This document shows, piece after piece, positions 12,161-22,880 of a stretch of DNA of 64,000 nt. The position numbers and the translations under genes were made by a program. Position 1 is the first letter of the stretch. Each line of letters opens with the position of its first letter. The stretch lies in contig NC_135137.1 in assembly GCF_051014445.1 (NCBI RefSeq), forward strand, positions 31,435,501 through 31,499,500, in the 5' to 3' direction. The notes beneath the pieces were generated by a model. The model was not told where the DNA came from and did no database searches. It saw only the letters and a program-made list of their open reading frames with translations. Origin of the DNA: Colletes latitarsis (Eukaryota; Arthropoda; Insecta; Hymenoptera; Colletidae).

Positions 12161-13300
12161 ACGTTCGAAAGACTGTCGCTAACTTTGCTGGCATATAATT
12201 AATTTTATAGTAAATATACGATATTGCATTAATTTCGTTAGAAAAAAATTAAAATAAAAATATCATTTTAAGAAATATCCCTTTTATTTTTGTTTGCTTA
12301 ATATATGGTTTAAAGTTGTAAAAATTTTACATTTGATCGACACAATGACTGATCGCATCTAACTTAAAGAAATTTTACAAATATGAACTGTGATAAAAAG
12401 TTTGTTGGCATTGTATTATATTAATAGTACTGTCATAATATTCTTAATAAACTATGTAATATAAAAATTTCTTTGAAACTACAGAGGAAAAAGAGTTGAA
12501 TCGCAGTGTTGCATTATAAACAATAAATAAAAAAGTTAATGAATTTATGTATGTTCTATAATTTTTAGTAATTCGAGTATTTTCTTACATGAAATGGTTT
12601 CTAAGATAATACATGTGTGAGACGATGTTAATAGATGTAGCTTTTAAAATATTGCTCATTGTGTCTGACCATGCATGGTTCATTACCACTTAATTTCTAC
12701 AATTTTGCTTATTTCCTGCACTATAAATGTATACGTCAATTTCACTTTACAGCAACATTGAATATGTGAATCATTTGACAACTATTTTGAGTAAAGTGGT
12801 TCAATTTAATGAGAGCTGAGAAACAAACTTTACCAACAAATCGATTTTATCATTATTCATTCCCGCCTGCGTAGATGTAGAGCTTGTCAATCAGATATGT
12901 AGATTTTGTAGACAGTTACGTTTTATAATAAATGTTTGCTAGTTTCTATTATATACGATGTGATTTGTAACGAGAATGTCTGAAGAGAATCCTCGTTTAT
13001 ATTTTTTTACGATGAAAATGTGTAGTCGAAATAAATGTCCACACTCAAAAGAGTTTCATTATTTTTCATCGGCTATGTGAAATTTATTTTCAAGAAACGA
13101 AATTTTATTCTATATTTGACTACCTTTTTCTTTTTATCTAACGTCGATACATCGCCTGACAAAGTAAAATATTATATTCTACACAATTTTCGAAGGAACA
13201 TTTCTTGAATTCCTCGCCAAAAGAATTAAATTTCAATTCGGTGCAGTTCATGATTATGAAAAATCAATCGAATCGCCATTTATCTGAGAACTGATAATCC
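12161..13300. other. AT-rich spacer
   Basis: More than 1 kb of AT-rich DNA with no open frame of note, no obvious repeat pair and no RNA gene visible by eye. Confidence 0.5.
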
Positions 13301-13630
13301 TCTACCAATCAAGGAACACCGGGCTGAATGGTTGCCAATATCTGGCAAGTTAATAACGTTTCGAAAACCTCCGTGCATTCGGCTTCTATCAAGCAGCTGC
13401 AATTTGACCGATAATAACGGAATCTTGGCAACGTCAGAAGTCGATTACACCAAAAGAATGACCTTTCGGAAGACGCAGCCTGACTAACACTGCCATTCGC
13501 GCACAAAAATTCATTGCCCGTAACCAGACTCTCGTTTGGCTCGCGTCGATCGGGCGGACAGTTAAAATCCACGAATCGATGTCCCGCAGCTATCAGAGGT
13601 CATTTTTCCCCCGAGGAAAACGTACCTAAC
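13301..13630. other. Small GC-rich patch
   Basis: A short CpG-bearing patch inside AT-rich DNA. An 87-codon minus-strand frame (13309-13572) has no family signature. A word near 13529 resembles the middle of miR-375, but no hairpin partner exists, so no RNA is called. Confidence 0.35.
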
Positions 13631-14403
13631 GATTGAAAATAAGTCTGAAAAATTACATTGTTCCTATCGACCGCATAAAACCTATCAATTCTTGGTCAGT
13701 CGAACCTGGGTCACTAATGACCCTTGGTATTATGTACTTCAGGAGTATCTACCAAAATTGTACATTACTAATTTTTCACAAAGGTGAGATTAAAACAGAT
13801 CATCTGAATCAAAGAATTTATTCATTGTTTGTACAAGTGATATATGAAATTCTGATATCTGTTATGGAATGAATTTTATAAATATGTGTATTACAGACTA
13901 TTACATTTCATTGTAAATTTATAAGTAACAATAATGTTGCTTTATTGCCACATACGGATAGAAATTATTATTTTCCATTCTCTTTGAATATCGTGTAACT
14001 TTGATTATTGTATAATATGTAGATTTAATGTAAATGGCGAAAATTTTATATTGCTATAAAACTAGTTCCTATAAAGTTTGAAGAAACAAAAGTAAGAATA
14101 AATTTAAACGGAAGATTAAACTATCGATACCTTTTTATTAGTCATTAAATGTTCAGAGACACTAGTTTTGGGGGAAATGGCGTGAAGTTGGAGACCTCGA
14201 CGCACGACGGTTCCATTCCCGCAAGCAGTTATATACATTATAACAATTTTCTCCATTGAAATTTGGTAATTGACCACAACTTCCTCCATGTCCAAATAAG
14301 TGTATCGAAAGTAAATTAATTTGCGTTCATGTAGAATTTTTCAACACGTATTTTACATTTCACACGATTACATTTCGATTCCTATAACATTTACATCTTT
14401 TTG
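13631..14403. other. AT-rich spacer
   Basis: Nothing recognisable apart from AT-rich sequence. A 79-codon plus-strand frame (13633-13872) has no known domain and no supporting context. Confidence 0.45.
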
Positions 14404-14480
14404 AATTTCAATAATTCAATAATTCAATAATTCAATATATTCAATATATTTAATAATTTCAATAATTATTTCATAATTTA
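14404..14480 (+). repeat. AT-rich microsatellite, roughly 9-bp period
   Basis: The words TTCAATAA and ATTCAATA repeat at about 9-bp spacing before decaying into TTTAATAATTTC. It directly abuts the LINE fragment, perhaps marking its truncated 5' side. Confidence 0.85.
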
Positions 14481-14483
14481 AAA

Positions 14484-14690
14484 CAGTAGTATGTGACCCA
14501 TACAAAAATAACACACGACTACATCCTTGATAAAAGAGATCCACCAAACTGCAGTTCCTGTGGAAACACGCCACTAACAACAAACCATATTTTGTACGAA
14601 TGTAGAGAATTCAACCAGCAAAGACCAAATACGGCTCTAACGTCCAAGGACCATATAAGGGGCTCGAAATTCGTGAGCAACTGAAATCTA
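14484..14690 (+). pseudogene. LINE ORF2 C-terminal fragment (I/Jockey/R1-like)
   Basis: The plus-strand frame at 14493-14684 reads like the end of a non-LTR retrotransposon ORF2. It has a THTKITHDYIL-like lead, then a cysteine-histidine knuckle C-x2-C-x8-H-x4-C (NCSSCGNTPLTTNHILYEC) and an EFNQQR tail. In I, Jockey and R1 type LINEs this knuckle follows the reverse transcriptase and any RNase H domain and helps bind RNA. Neither of those upstream domains is present: the 5' side runs straight into an AT microsatellite, so this is a 5'-truncated dead copy. The frame stops soon after the knuckle, and the LINE 3' tail may continue to about 14850. Clade assignment is tentative. Confidence 0.75.
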
Positions 14691-14859
14691 CGGCACAAAA
14701 TTTAACAATACAAATGTAAGAAGCAGAAGAAGTAGTATGTGAACCTTTTGGAGAGAGAATCTTAAAAATATACTGCAAATGAACGTTTTACGAGTGAACA
14801 CTGACGATCTAGAACCATATTTTCAGTGCCCAGAACTCCGATAAAACGCAACGAAAACA

Positions 14860-15620
14860 ATGGATCAACCTTTTCGAGCGGTCAAAACTAGAAGACCCCC
14901 TCGACAAATTGAAATCCACAAATCCACGGTCCTCGAACTAGCGAGATAATCGCGGGGAACGGCGACCAGCGATCCGTTCTTCTCGAGGACGACGTATTTA
15001 ACAGTCGATGATGAGCCTCGAGGGGGTCGGAACGGGGTCCGTGGCTGAACAGAGAAATCGACGAAGCTGGCGAAGCGAGCGAGCAACAGACCAGAGAGTC
15101 TTCTTTTCCAAGGTTCCTAATCGATTGCCACGAGTTTTAAACTTTACGCCGCCAGCACCGCCGTCGTCCCCTTTCGCTCCCTCCGGCCGTTCTTCCGTTC
15201 GGCTCGCAAAGCCACCGGCGGCAGGACGAAACGAAGGAGAAACGAAGTACAACGCTGGAAGGCCGGAGGACCGGCAGGAAGTACCAGAGAAAGATAGAAA
15301 GAGAGAGATAGGGGGTGGGGGGTAAGAGGGGGACGAAGTCTGTAAATTTTCTTACATTTTATGAGCCATCAGAATTTCATAACCTCGAGCCAGTCCGCGT
15401 GGTACTTTGCACGGGAAAAGTTTCCGCTGGCTCGGTTCTCTTACCCGCTCGTTCTTCCCGCTTTTTCGCCCCCGTGGCGTTTCCTCGCCAGCCGCCAGCC
15501 GCACCGTAGAGAATAGAATTGGAAACAACCGAGGTAGATTGCAACGCGGCCGATGCACCCACGGAATGTGGGCGCAAGTGCGAACAGATTATAGCTTCTC
15601 GACGGTGAAACGCGTTCGTG
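14860..15620. other. GC-rich island with purine/pyrimidine asymmetry
   Basis: A CpG-rich island with a GA-rich run at about 15225-15330, including GGGGGTGGGGGG-like sequence, followed by CT-rich DNA. Six mutually overlapping frames of 64-105 codons are open on both strands, which argues for composition rather than coding. Possibly regulatory. Confidence 0.45.
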
Positions 15621-15807
15621 GTCGAGAGAAATCAATTTTTAGCTTTAAAATATATTGTATGAAGGAGTACGGAGACGTAAACTACTAATTGACCTCTTGG
15701 AGAAAGGTTGCTGATACATCTTAACGGCAGATACTTTTCTTGCAAGATATTAAAGCTTTAGTATCGGTAAGTAAATTTTTCGAATTATTTGATATTTCGG
15801 TTTGAGT

Positions 15808-15975
15808 TATTATTATTAGTAAACAGCGAGTTCATATTTTTGTTAGTAGAATTAATCAAATGAGAACTTCGTAGAGGTCTGAACCCCTAAATATAATAAT
15901 TCGTATTTTGCTTTATGTATTTCTTATATCTTTGCATATTAATTGCATTATGTAATTTTTCTGAGCTTTAAAATT
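15808..15975 (+). repeat. Dispersed repeat family A, copy 3
   Basis: The copy shares TAGTAGAATTAATCAAATGAG, ACTTCGTAGAGG and GAACCCCTAAATATAATAAT with the other members. It continues with a GTATTTCTT-ATCTTTGCATATTAA tail that matches the copy at 60225 better than the one at 305. Confidence 0.72.
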
Positions 15976-16043
15976 TATTTTATAAGGAACCACGTAAACG
16001 TAAGCTACTAATTGATCTCCTAGAACAAGGTTGCCAATACCCC

Positions 16044-16119
16044 TTAACCCCTTAACGTTCATGTCCGAGTTTAATTGCTTTGAGAAACGATATTTGTTTA
16101 ATCTAACGGTTTAAGGGAT
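16044..16119. mobile_element. Short TTAA-type element, degenerate
   Basis: TTAA at 16044 is followed by CCCCTTAACGTTCATG. The opposite end carries CTAACGGTTTAAGGGA in inverted sense. The left end resembles the left end of the element at 33542-33750. The short length and missing right-hand TTAA make this a tentative call. Confidence 0.35.
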
Positions 16120-16680
16120 GATAATATTTATTTTCCTTCGAATTATATGTTAGATACAACATTGTAATTAACAAAAACCGCATTTTTAGAAACAATTTTT
16201 ATTATATGAATATAATTCTGTTTAATTATTAATACCAACTGCTAGCGTTTGTATAAGCTACGATGCAAGAAAGAAAACCCCAAGAGGAAAGAAAAATAAT
16301 CAACCTATACTACGACACGCTGTTCTTCCTTCATTATTATATAATTGTGCGTTTACTTGCAGCAAGATACAAAAAGTTTTTAATGAAACCTCTTTTATAA
16401 CAACGCCAATAGACAGACCCAGCTGTTGGATGAACATTATTCTACGTTATAACCCGGGTCAACTTAATTATCACATAGTTTGTAAATAATTAATGAAATC
16501 TTATTCATGTACAGTGGACTCTATCTTTTATCATACTATCAATCTTTTTATACTTGAAGGTACTTTTCAAATGACAATAACTGTGAGATCTATTAATTTC
16601 TGCTATTTCCCCTATCACGAAACATTGGTTACATTAATTTTTGTTACCTCCAATTATGTATGACAATAAATAATAAATAT
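16120..16680. other. AT-rich spacer
   Basis: No gene or RNA supported. A GTACAGTGGACTCTATC word near 16511 resembles a pogo-type end but has no visible inverted partner. Confidence 0.4.
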
Positions 16681-16976
16681 AGAAATTGTCATTATAAATG
16701 CTCAGAGAACATAACATTCCTCTTCCTCGATAAATGAAAGCAATAATATAATTGACCTCACCTATCAAGAAAAAAGGAGTATGTTTCCTGAACAATTTTA
16801 ATTTTATGACATATGTTGCTAGTTCACTTTTTCATGAAATAAGAATAGCAATTGTGATTGTCCTTACAAAGTGCTCGCAGAAGACAACTCTTTCTTCTTC
16901 CACGATGAACGAAAGCAATAAAATAAAGCAAGAAGAAAGGAGTATCTGCCCTGAACAATCTTAATTTTATAATACA
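16681..16976 (+). repeat. Two-copy tandem duplication, period about 167 bp
   Basis: Unit 1 (about 16681-16845) and unit 2 (about 16848-16976) share ATTGT-ATT, a TGCTC-AGA word, CTTCCTCGATAAATGAAAGCA against CTTCCACGATGAACGAAAGCA, GGAGTATGTTTCCTGAACAAT against GGAGTATCTGCCCTGAACAAT, and TTAATTTTAT. Divergence is clearly higher than at 7906 or 4624. Short frames on both strands here are artefacts. Confidence 0.75.
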
Positions 16977-17019
16977 TCTCTTTCCAACCGAAGTTTTCAT
17001 CAACATTCGTTCGTTTCAG

Positions 17020-17700
17020 CAATTAAACATTAACGCTCGCATTGGACTCCGCGTATAATGGGTTCATATTAATTACGACAACATGGACGCCCGACAATGG
17101 GAACAATGAGGGAGTCGATCAATGAGCGGGCGAAGAATATTAACGTTTCTGCAACGGCATTCTCTCATTGATGAACCGCGACGCGGTATCACTTTCTCCT
17201 TCGATTCATTGATTCGTTCCCGTCGAACGTGTTTTCCCCATCGTTGCTATTCGTCATCGAGCCCTGACTTCTCTGTATCTCTCGTTTCGTTTTATCAACA
17301 TCGACGTGCCTGTCCCGCTTTTCCGTGGCCTAGCGATTTTCGGTGGTTCGACGATTAACCAAATACGCGATCCAACGATCGTGGAAATCCCTCGACGACG
17401 TGCTCGCGTGTTCCGTGGTCGTGCTTTCGCGTGACTGCCTGCTTAAATTGCTCGACGTGCTTGACGCGGCCATGTCGATCGCAGACTTGTTAACTCGTTC
17501 CTGCCTGACAGTTTCTTCTTTCTACGTGCACGGATTTACCGCTTCGCCGTATCGTGATAGTCGTTAGCCTCGGGCGACACATTTATTTTTTAACGTATCC
17601 GCTCCGCGAGACCTCGAAATACACAGGGTGGTCGAGAAGAAAAGAAATTTGTTCCAGGCTTAATTCTCCAGACGATCGAGTTTCAATATTCGTACGTATT
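17020..17700. other. GC-rich island
   Basis: CpG-rich stretch between AT-rich repeats. Three chained plus-strand frames (17122-17358, 17343-17567, 17554-17751) have no recognisable domains. An ACAGGGTGGTCGAG word at 17624 resembles the outer end of the modular element but has no partner. Confidence 0.4.
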
Positions 17701-17840
17701 TTAATAGGGGATCTTATTTATATTTTCAACGGAATTACTGACGTATGCTAGTATTTCACTGGTGAAAAATATTTTGAGTGAAAGTTATCGATGTTCGAAT
17801 TATTGTGAAAAAAGAATTATCCACCCTTTGGTTTTTGTTA

Positions 17841-19026
17841 GTGTTCGGCCACCCCTGGGAAAAATTTTAATAGGGGATTCTAGAGGTCAAAATAAGACGA
17901 AAATCAAGAATACCAATTTGTTGATGGAGGCTTCGTTAAAAAGTTATTACCAATTAAATTCAAAAATTTCAGATCGTTCTGGAAAAATTATTTTCGGTTG
18001 CGGGGGTTAATTACAATCATTTTTGGTGAATAGACATACCCCCAAAATCCTACCCACTTTCGAGAAAAAAATTCGAGTAAGTGCAGAAAGTTTTGGGTAA
18101 AAAAAAAGACTTTCGAATCGACTTGGAAAAATTATTTTTAGTTGCAGGGGTCAAATGCAAGCATTTTTGGTCAACAGACATACCCCCGAAATCCTACTCA
18201 GTTTCGAGAAAAAAATTCATTACCGAAAATTTCATGTCTGACCATAGCGTTGATATGTTTCACTGAAATTTCATGCATATCTTTTAAACATCATAACTTC
18301 TGAACGGATTGGACGATTTTAATGTTTAAAAAAGCAAACTACGCGTATTTTGGTGGAGAATACGTACAAATCGCAAAAATATTCGAAAAGTTGGTTCTTG
18401 ACACCGCAAAATGAGAAAAACCCCATAAAAATGGTTCAATTTTCAAACAGCCATAACTCCTACAATTGTGCATATATTTCAATGAAACTTTTTTCTGAAG
18501 TAGAGCTCATGGGTACCTACAAAAAAGTATTAGATAACTTTTCTGTAGGGCGTCAAACAAAATTACTAAAAATGAAAAAGGTATTTTTTAGAAAAATCGA
18601 CAGGAGGTAGGTGCCTAAATTTTTCGACGAAAAAAAAAATTTTTAATTAATTCTACAAAAATTATTTTCGGTTGCGGGTGTCAATTGCAATCATTTTTGG
18701 TGAATAGACATACCCCCAAAATCCTACCCACTTTCTAGAAAAAAATTCGAGGTGTGAAATTTTTCGACGGAAAAAAAAAATTTTAAATCGTTTTGGAAAA
18801 ATTATTTTCGGTTGCGGGGATCAATTACAATCATTTTTGGTGAATGGACATACCCCCAAAATCTTGCGCATTTTCGAGAAAAAAATTTAGTACGGTTGGA
18901 ACTTTAAACGTTAATAACTGTTTAACAAAGCCTTCATCAACAAATTGGTATTCTTGATTTTCGTCTTATTTTGGCCTCTAGAATCCCGCATTAAAATTTT
19001 TCCCAGGGATGGCCGAACACCCTGTA
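17841..19026 (+). mobile_element. Modular inverted-repeat element, copy 2 (most complete)
   Basis: The left arm (17841-17950) and right arm (18911-19026) are inverted copies over about 110 bp, including GTGTTCGGCCACCCCTGGG, ATTTTAATAGGGGATTCTAG and GAGGCTTCGTTAAAAAG-like words. The right tip reads CACCCTGTA; the left tip has decayed, so the target duplication cannot be confirmed. Four direct modules of about 100 bp lie at 17974-18074, 18119-18218, 18650-18748 and 18789-18889 around a core with ACGGATTGGACGATTTTAA and AAAGCAAACTACGCG. It shares this layout with copy 1 and has no transposase. Frames within it (17762-18010, 18081-18266, 18350-18610) are incidental. Confidence 0.92.
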
Positions 19027-19179
19027 TAAAGAAAATCATTGAAGTCCATCTTCAATAATTTCAAAAAGATGCAATGAAATAGAGAAACACTTATCTATCA
19101 TTAAGGGTTGTTTTCACCCTGAAGAATCGAATTGTAATCTAACGAAACGAAGTTCTGGAAATTGAGAAACCACCGAATT

Positions 19180-19640
19180 TGAGAATATTGCCTCGTCGAT
19201 CGATGGGAAATCGTAGAGGTATATTATTCGTGTCTGTCGTAAATGAGAAAACGGTGCAAGTGAAATTTCTAGAAGCCTGTGTGTATCTATTTTATCGAAA
19301 CGAATTCACGAGCGTCCCCGTAATGGCTGAGCCGGCCACTTTCGTCTCTTTTATCCTTGAAAATTGCTTCGCAAGATAGACAGCCAGTGGGCGGTTCTCG
19401 GCACCGTGGAAGCGAGAGTAGAATAAAGGTCGTCCTTGCCGGACGATGAAAGCACAGACTGACGAGTAGAAAAACTAAGAGACGTGTCGGCCATGTTGTC
19501 AGCAAACTTTCGTCCTCCCTCTTAAATATAAATGTATACGCGCGAGGCGGCACGATAAAGCGTCTCCTCCCGTCGAGCTCCACATAACTATAGTGACACA
19601 TTTTCTCGGGGGGGCTCACGTGCATAGCGTTTCAATGCTC
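19180..19640. other. Moderately GC-rich patch
   Basis: Mixed GC patch with a CGGGGGGGCTC word near 19608. A 112-codon minus-strand frame (19287-19625) has no known family. No gene called. Confidence 0.35.
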
Positions 19641-20950
19641 GACAACGAAAACATAATTAAATAACCGTATCACTGATTTCTCGATAAAGTGTTCGCAGGG
19701 CTCGAAAAAACAAATACGAGTACGGTTGATTAGAAATGTCTCTCATATTCAAATTTTATTCTTTGACACGCTTAAATTAAAATAATTTACTCCGTATCAC
19801 TTTGTCAAAGATATTGACCTCGTTTGTCGCTAATAAGATAACTGTCCATTTGTACACACTCGATCAATATTAGTTTTTAACTTGTATTTACCTTTATTAT
19901 TTTTTCTGAATTATATCAATCTTACACAGCACGTTGAATGAATGTATTTAGGATCGAACAGTTACTAATTTTATGACTACGAGCAATATTTTGCTTTAAT
20001 TTTTATACACGCGATAAAAACTGTATTCAAATATCAGAATATTATATAAGGTAATATGTGATGATATGTAATACTCGATTTCTTAATTTCCAATCGATCC
20101 AATTTTCTTCGAATTTCCCCAACAAATTTAAAACGTTTTCCATAGCATTATTCTGGTTGTATTCGCAATTAGCCGCACCGACGCTTAAGAATTTAATCGA
20201 TGCATCTATTTCAGAATGCTACAAGAATAGAATATTCGACGATCGCCTTATTTTAGAGAATCGATCGCCTTTCACCGGTAAATTTGTAATTTCCATTTGT
20301 CGCGAGACTTCATTTCGATTCCACTGCTCTGCGTCAAACGTCTTTTAAATTATAAATTCTTTCTGGCGATAAATATTTACGTAAGTCACGCTCGTGACAC
20401 GCGAACTAATTCGAAATTATTTACAAAACATTTATTTCCAGTTACTAAAAGAACCGCAGTCGCGTCTTTGAACGTATATATTTTTATTACAAACATTTGC
20501 TGTTACGAGAGTAGTGAGATTACGTTTGTTTTCGATGCCTTGAGGATAATGATTAAATCCGTGCTCAGTTGTCGAGTCTTCGTACGAGCGATTAAGTACT
20601 TTCAAGAACGACAGCGTACCGTTCGTTATTTTTTAACGAGTTCGATGTAGATCCTTCCTTTTCGTACCAATTTCTGGCCCATCGAAGATTAACTCGTTTA
20701 CGCCAGTACACGATGGACCACGGGTAGGTGCGCGTGTATCCAGAGGTCTTTATCTCCCTTCATCGCGAAACGGTTTCGTCCAATCGGCACCGACAACACG
20801 CGCCACGAAATAATTGCAGTCATTCCGAACCATTCGCTTTATTGGTCGAGATAATCTCATCGCCCTATTTCCACGTCCTATCCATTTTGTCGTCCTACGT
20901 GACGTCTAACTAACGTCGAACGAACGTCTCATCTTCGAGAAAAGGCGTTG
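19641..20950. other. Non-coding stretch, AT-rich then moderately GC-rich
   Basis: No domain was recognised in the open frames at 20058-20348, 20297-20650 or 20728-20913. No inverted or tandem structure was seen. The last 300 bases are richer in CG words. Confidence 0.4.
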
Positions 20951-21055
20951 CCCTGAACTTTGGGATGCAAACTTCTAGAATATCTACATACATGTTAGTA
21001 GCAAATTTTCAACACATTCACTATTACATGCTAGATATCTCTATTGGTTCAATTT

Positions 21056-21331
21056 TTGTGAATCACAAACGTCACAAATGTACCTATGACAGCGATTATT
21101 TTATAGTTCATATCCACAGTTCAGTTGAACCAAGTCAAATAGTTTATTTATGTTCACTTAAAACTATATACTGTATTCTTGGTGAATCACAAACGTCACA
21201 AATGTACCTATGACAGCGATTATTTTATAATTCATATTCACAGTTCAGTTGATCCAAGTAATAGTTTATATATAGTTATTATGTGTTTTAATAGTTTATT
21301 TATGTGCAGTTAGAATCATATACTGTATTTA
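21056..21331 (+). repeat. Tandem duplication, period 124 bp, 2.2 copies
   Basis: Unit 1 (from 21056) and unit 2 (from 21180) are almost identical through GTGAATCACAAACGTCACAA, ATGTACCTATGACAGCGATT and CACAGTTCAGTTGA-CCAAGT. A partial third pass of the ATAGTTTATTTATG to ATACTGTATT part ends near 21331. Low divergence suggests recent origin. Confidence 0.92.
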
Positions 21332-22880
21332 ATAAAAAGCTAGAAGTGTAAGTTCAAGGAATTCTTAATATTTTTTATGAGAAATAGGTGAACGAGTTTT
21401 CAATGAAAATATCTAAGTTGAGTTTTTCATACTTGAAAAGAAATGAATATGATTTAATTAGTACTAACTTCTGGTCAATAATTTAGAGAAGAAACATTCT
21501 AGTGAAGATGGGTAAACTACTAGAAATTTTTCTCTTATTGGTGAACATAAAGTTTTCTTGAACTTCTTAAAGTTCTGTTTAAAAGGGCGGATTGAATGTA
21601 GTAATTATGCTTTCTAACTGTCGCGACACGCTACAGTAAATACACAAATCGTTATCTCGTATTTGACAAAATCATGAAACCATTTTTGCAGTAAATAAAT
21701 GTTCAGAATATGTGGTCATTATAGTTGAAGTTAAAACGAATATCAGCGTTGAATGTGCTGTATTATAGCGATTATGTACCCTCCTCGATATAATATATGT
21801 TTAATTTTTCTATTTGTTTAACAGTTCCTTGCTTCGAAGAGAAAAAACAAACCACAAAACGCAAAACGTGGTAGATTTACGCAACAAGACATTCGATTGA
21901 TAATTACAGTCTCCTGCATAAATCGCAAAATGTTGCAAGCAAGAAAGAAAAAAAATGGTGAATGTCTGAAGCTTCTGGCCACCTAATAATTTAATAGATA
22001 AACTAGAGATTATTCAATTTTAACAATTATACCACAAGTAATACGTACTTTTTTTGTATGAGAATTATTTAATAATCGAACCTAAATAAATTAATCGTTC
22101 TAATAAGTAGAGCAAAGTAGAACAACGCTTCCTCAATAGATTTATTTAATAAATGTTGCATTAACATGATGTGTAACAAACACACTGATTTGAAGTAGTC
22201 AAATATTCCAGTAAGTGATAATGATAAGAACGAGTACAGTCGAAAAATATCTAATGGTCGACATACTCCTTCATTTTATTTTTATTTCGTTTCCCATAAA
22301 TTTGATTACACTAGTGAAAAAAGACAGCAGAATAAATATGTTTTATTCATGTTAACATTTTTGAAACACGTGGTTCAATCGTTCCATTTAGGTTTGATGA
22401 AATTCCTATTTGTATGTGTTTTTGGAATTCATTTATTCTTATTGTTATCACATATTAGAATATTTCAAATCACAATGTTTGATTTAGTTTTAATTTGAGC
22501 GTAGATGATGTGTCAATGTAACTTTTATTAAATAAAGTCCCACGAAAAAAATTCTGTTTTCCTTTACCTACCCGGAATATCAATTTGCGTTTGATTTTTA
22601 AAAAAGATGAAGAAACATGTAATTTGTTTTGAAATTCCAATTTCGGAACTCATAATTATTAAAATTTTTAAAAGACGCTATAGTGCTTCTGGAGTAAAAA
22701 TTTTGATGTTTTTGAATAACCATAATTTCCCTATCAACTATTGCTTTTAATTTTGTTAAAATTGAAGAAATCTAAAGCCTTCCATAGAGATCACTTTCCC
22801 AACAAATCGCATTTTCTCCTCGAAATGAAAACAGATTAAATAATATTATGTCACAAGTTGAGTTCACTCAATTCACATTG
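21332..22880. other. AT-rich spacer
   Basis: About 1.5 kb of AT-rich DNA without a recognisable gene, RNA or repeat. No frame above 60 codons is open. Confidence 0.5.

Noticed and set aside
13525..13550. Word resembling the middle of miR-375
   Set aside because: Only about 12 bases match, and no complementary arm for a precursor hairpin lies within the neighbouring 100 bases.
17624..17645. ACAGGGTGGTCGAG, similar to the tip of the modular element
   Set aside because: Similarity stops after about 14 bases and no arm follows. It may be a chance match or an eroded end.
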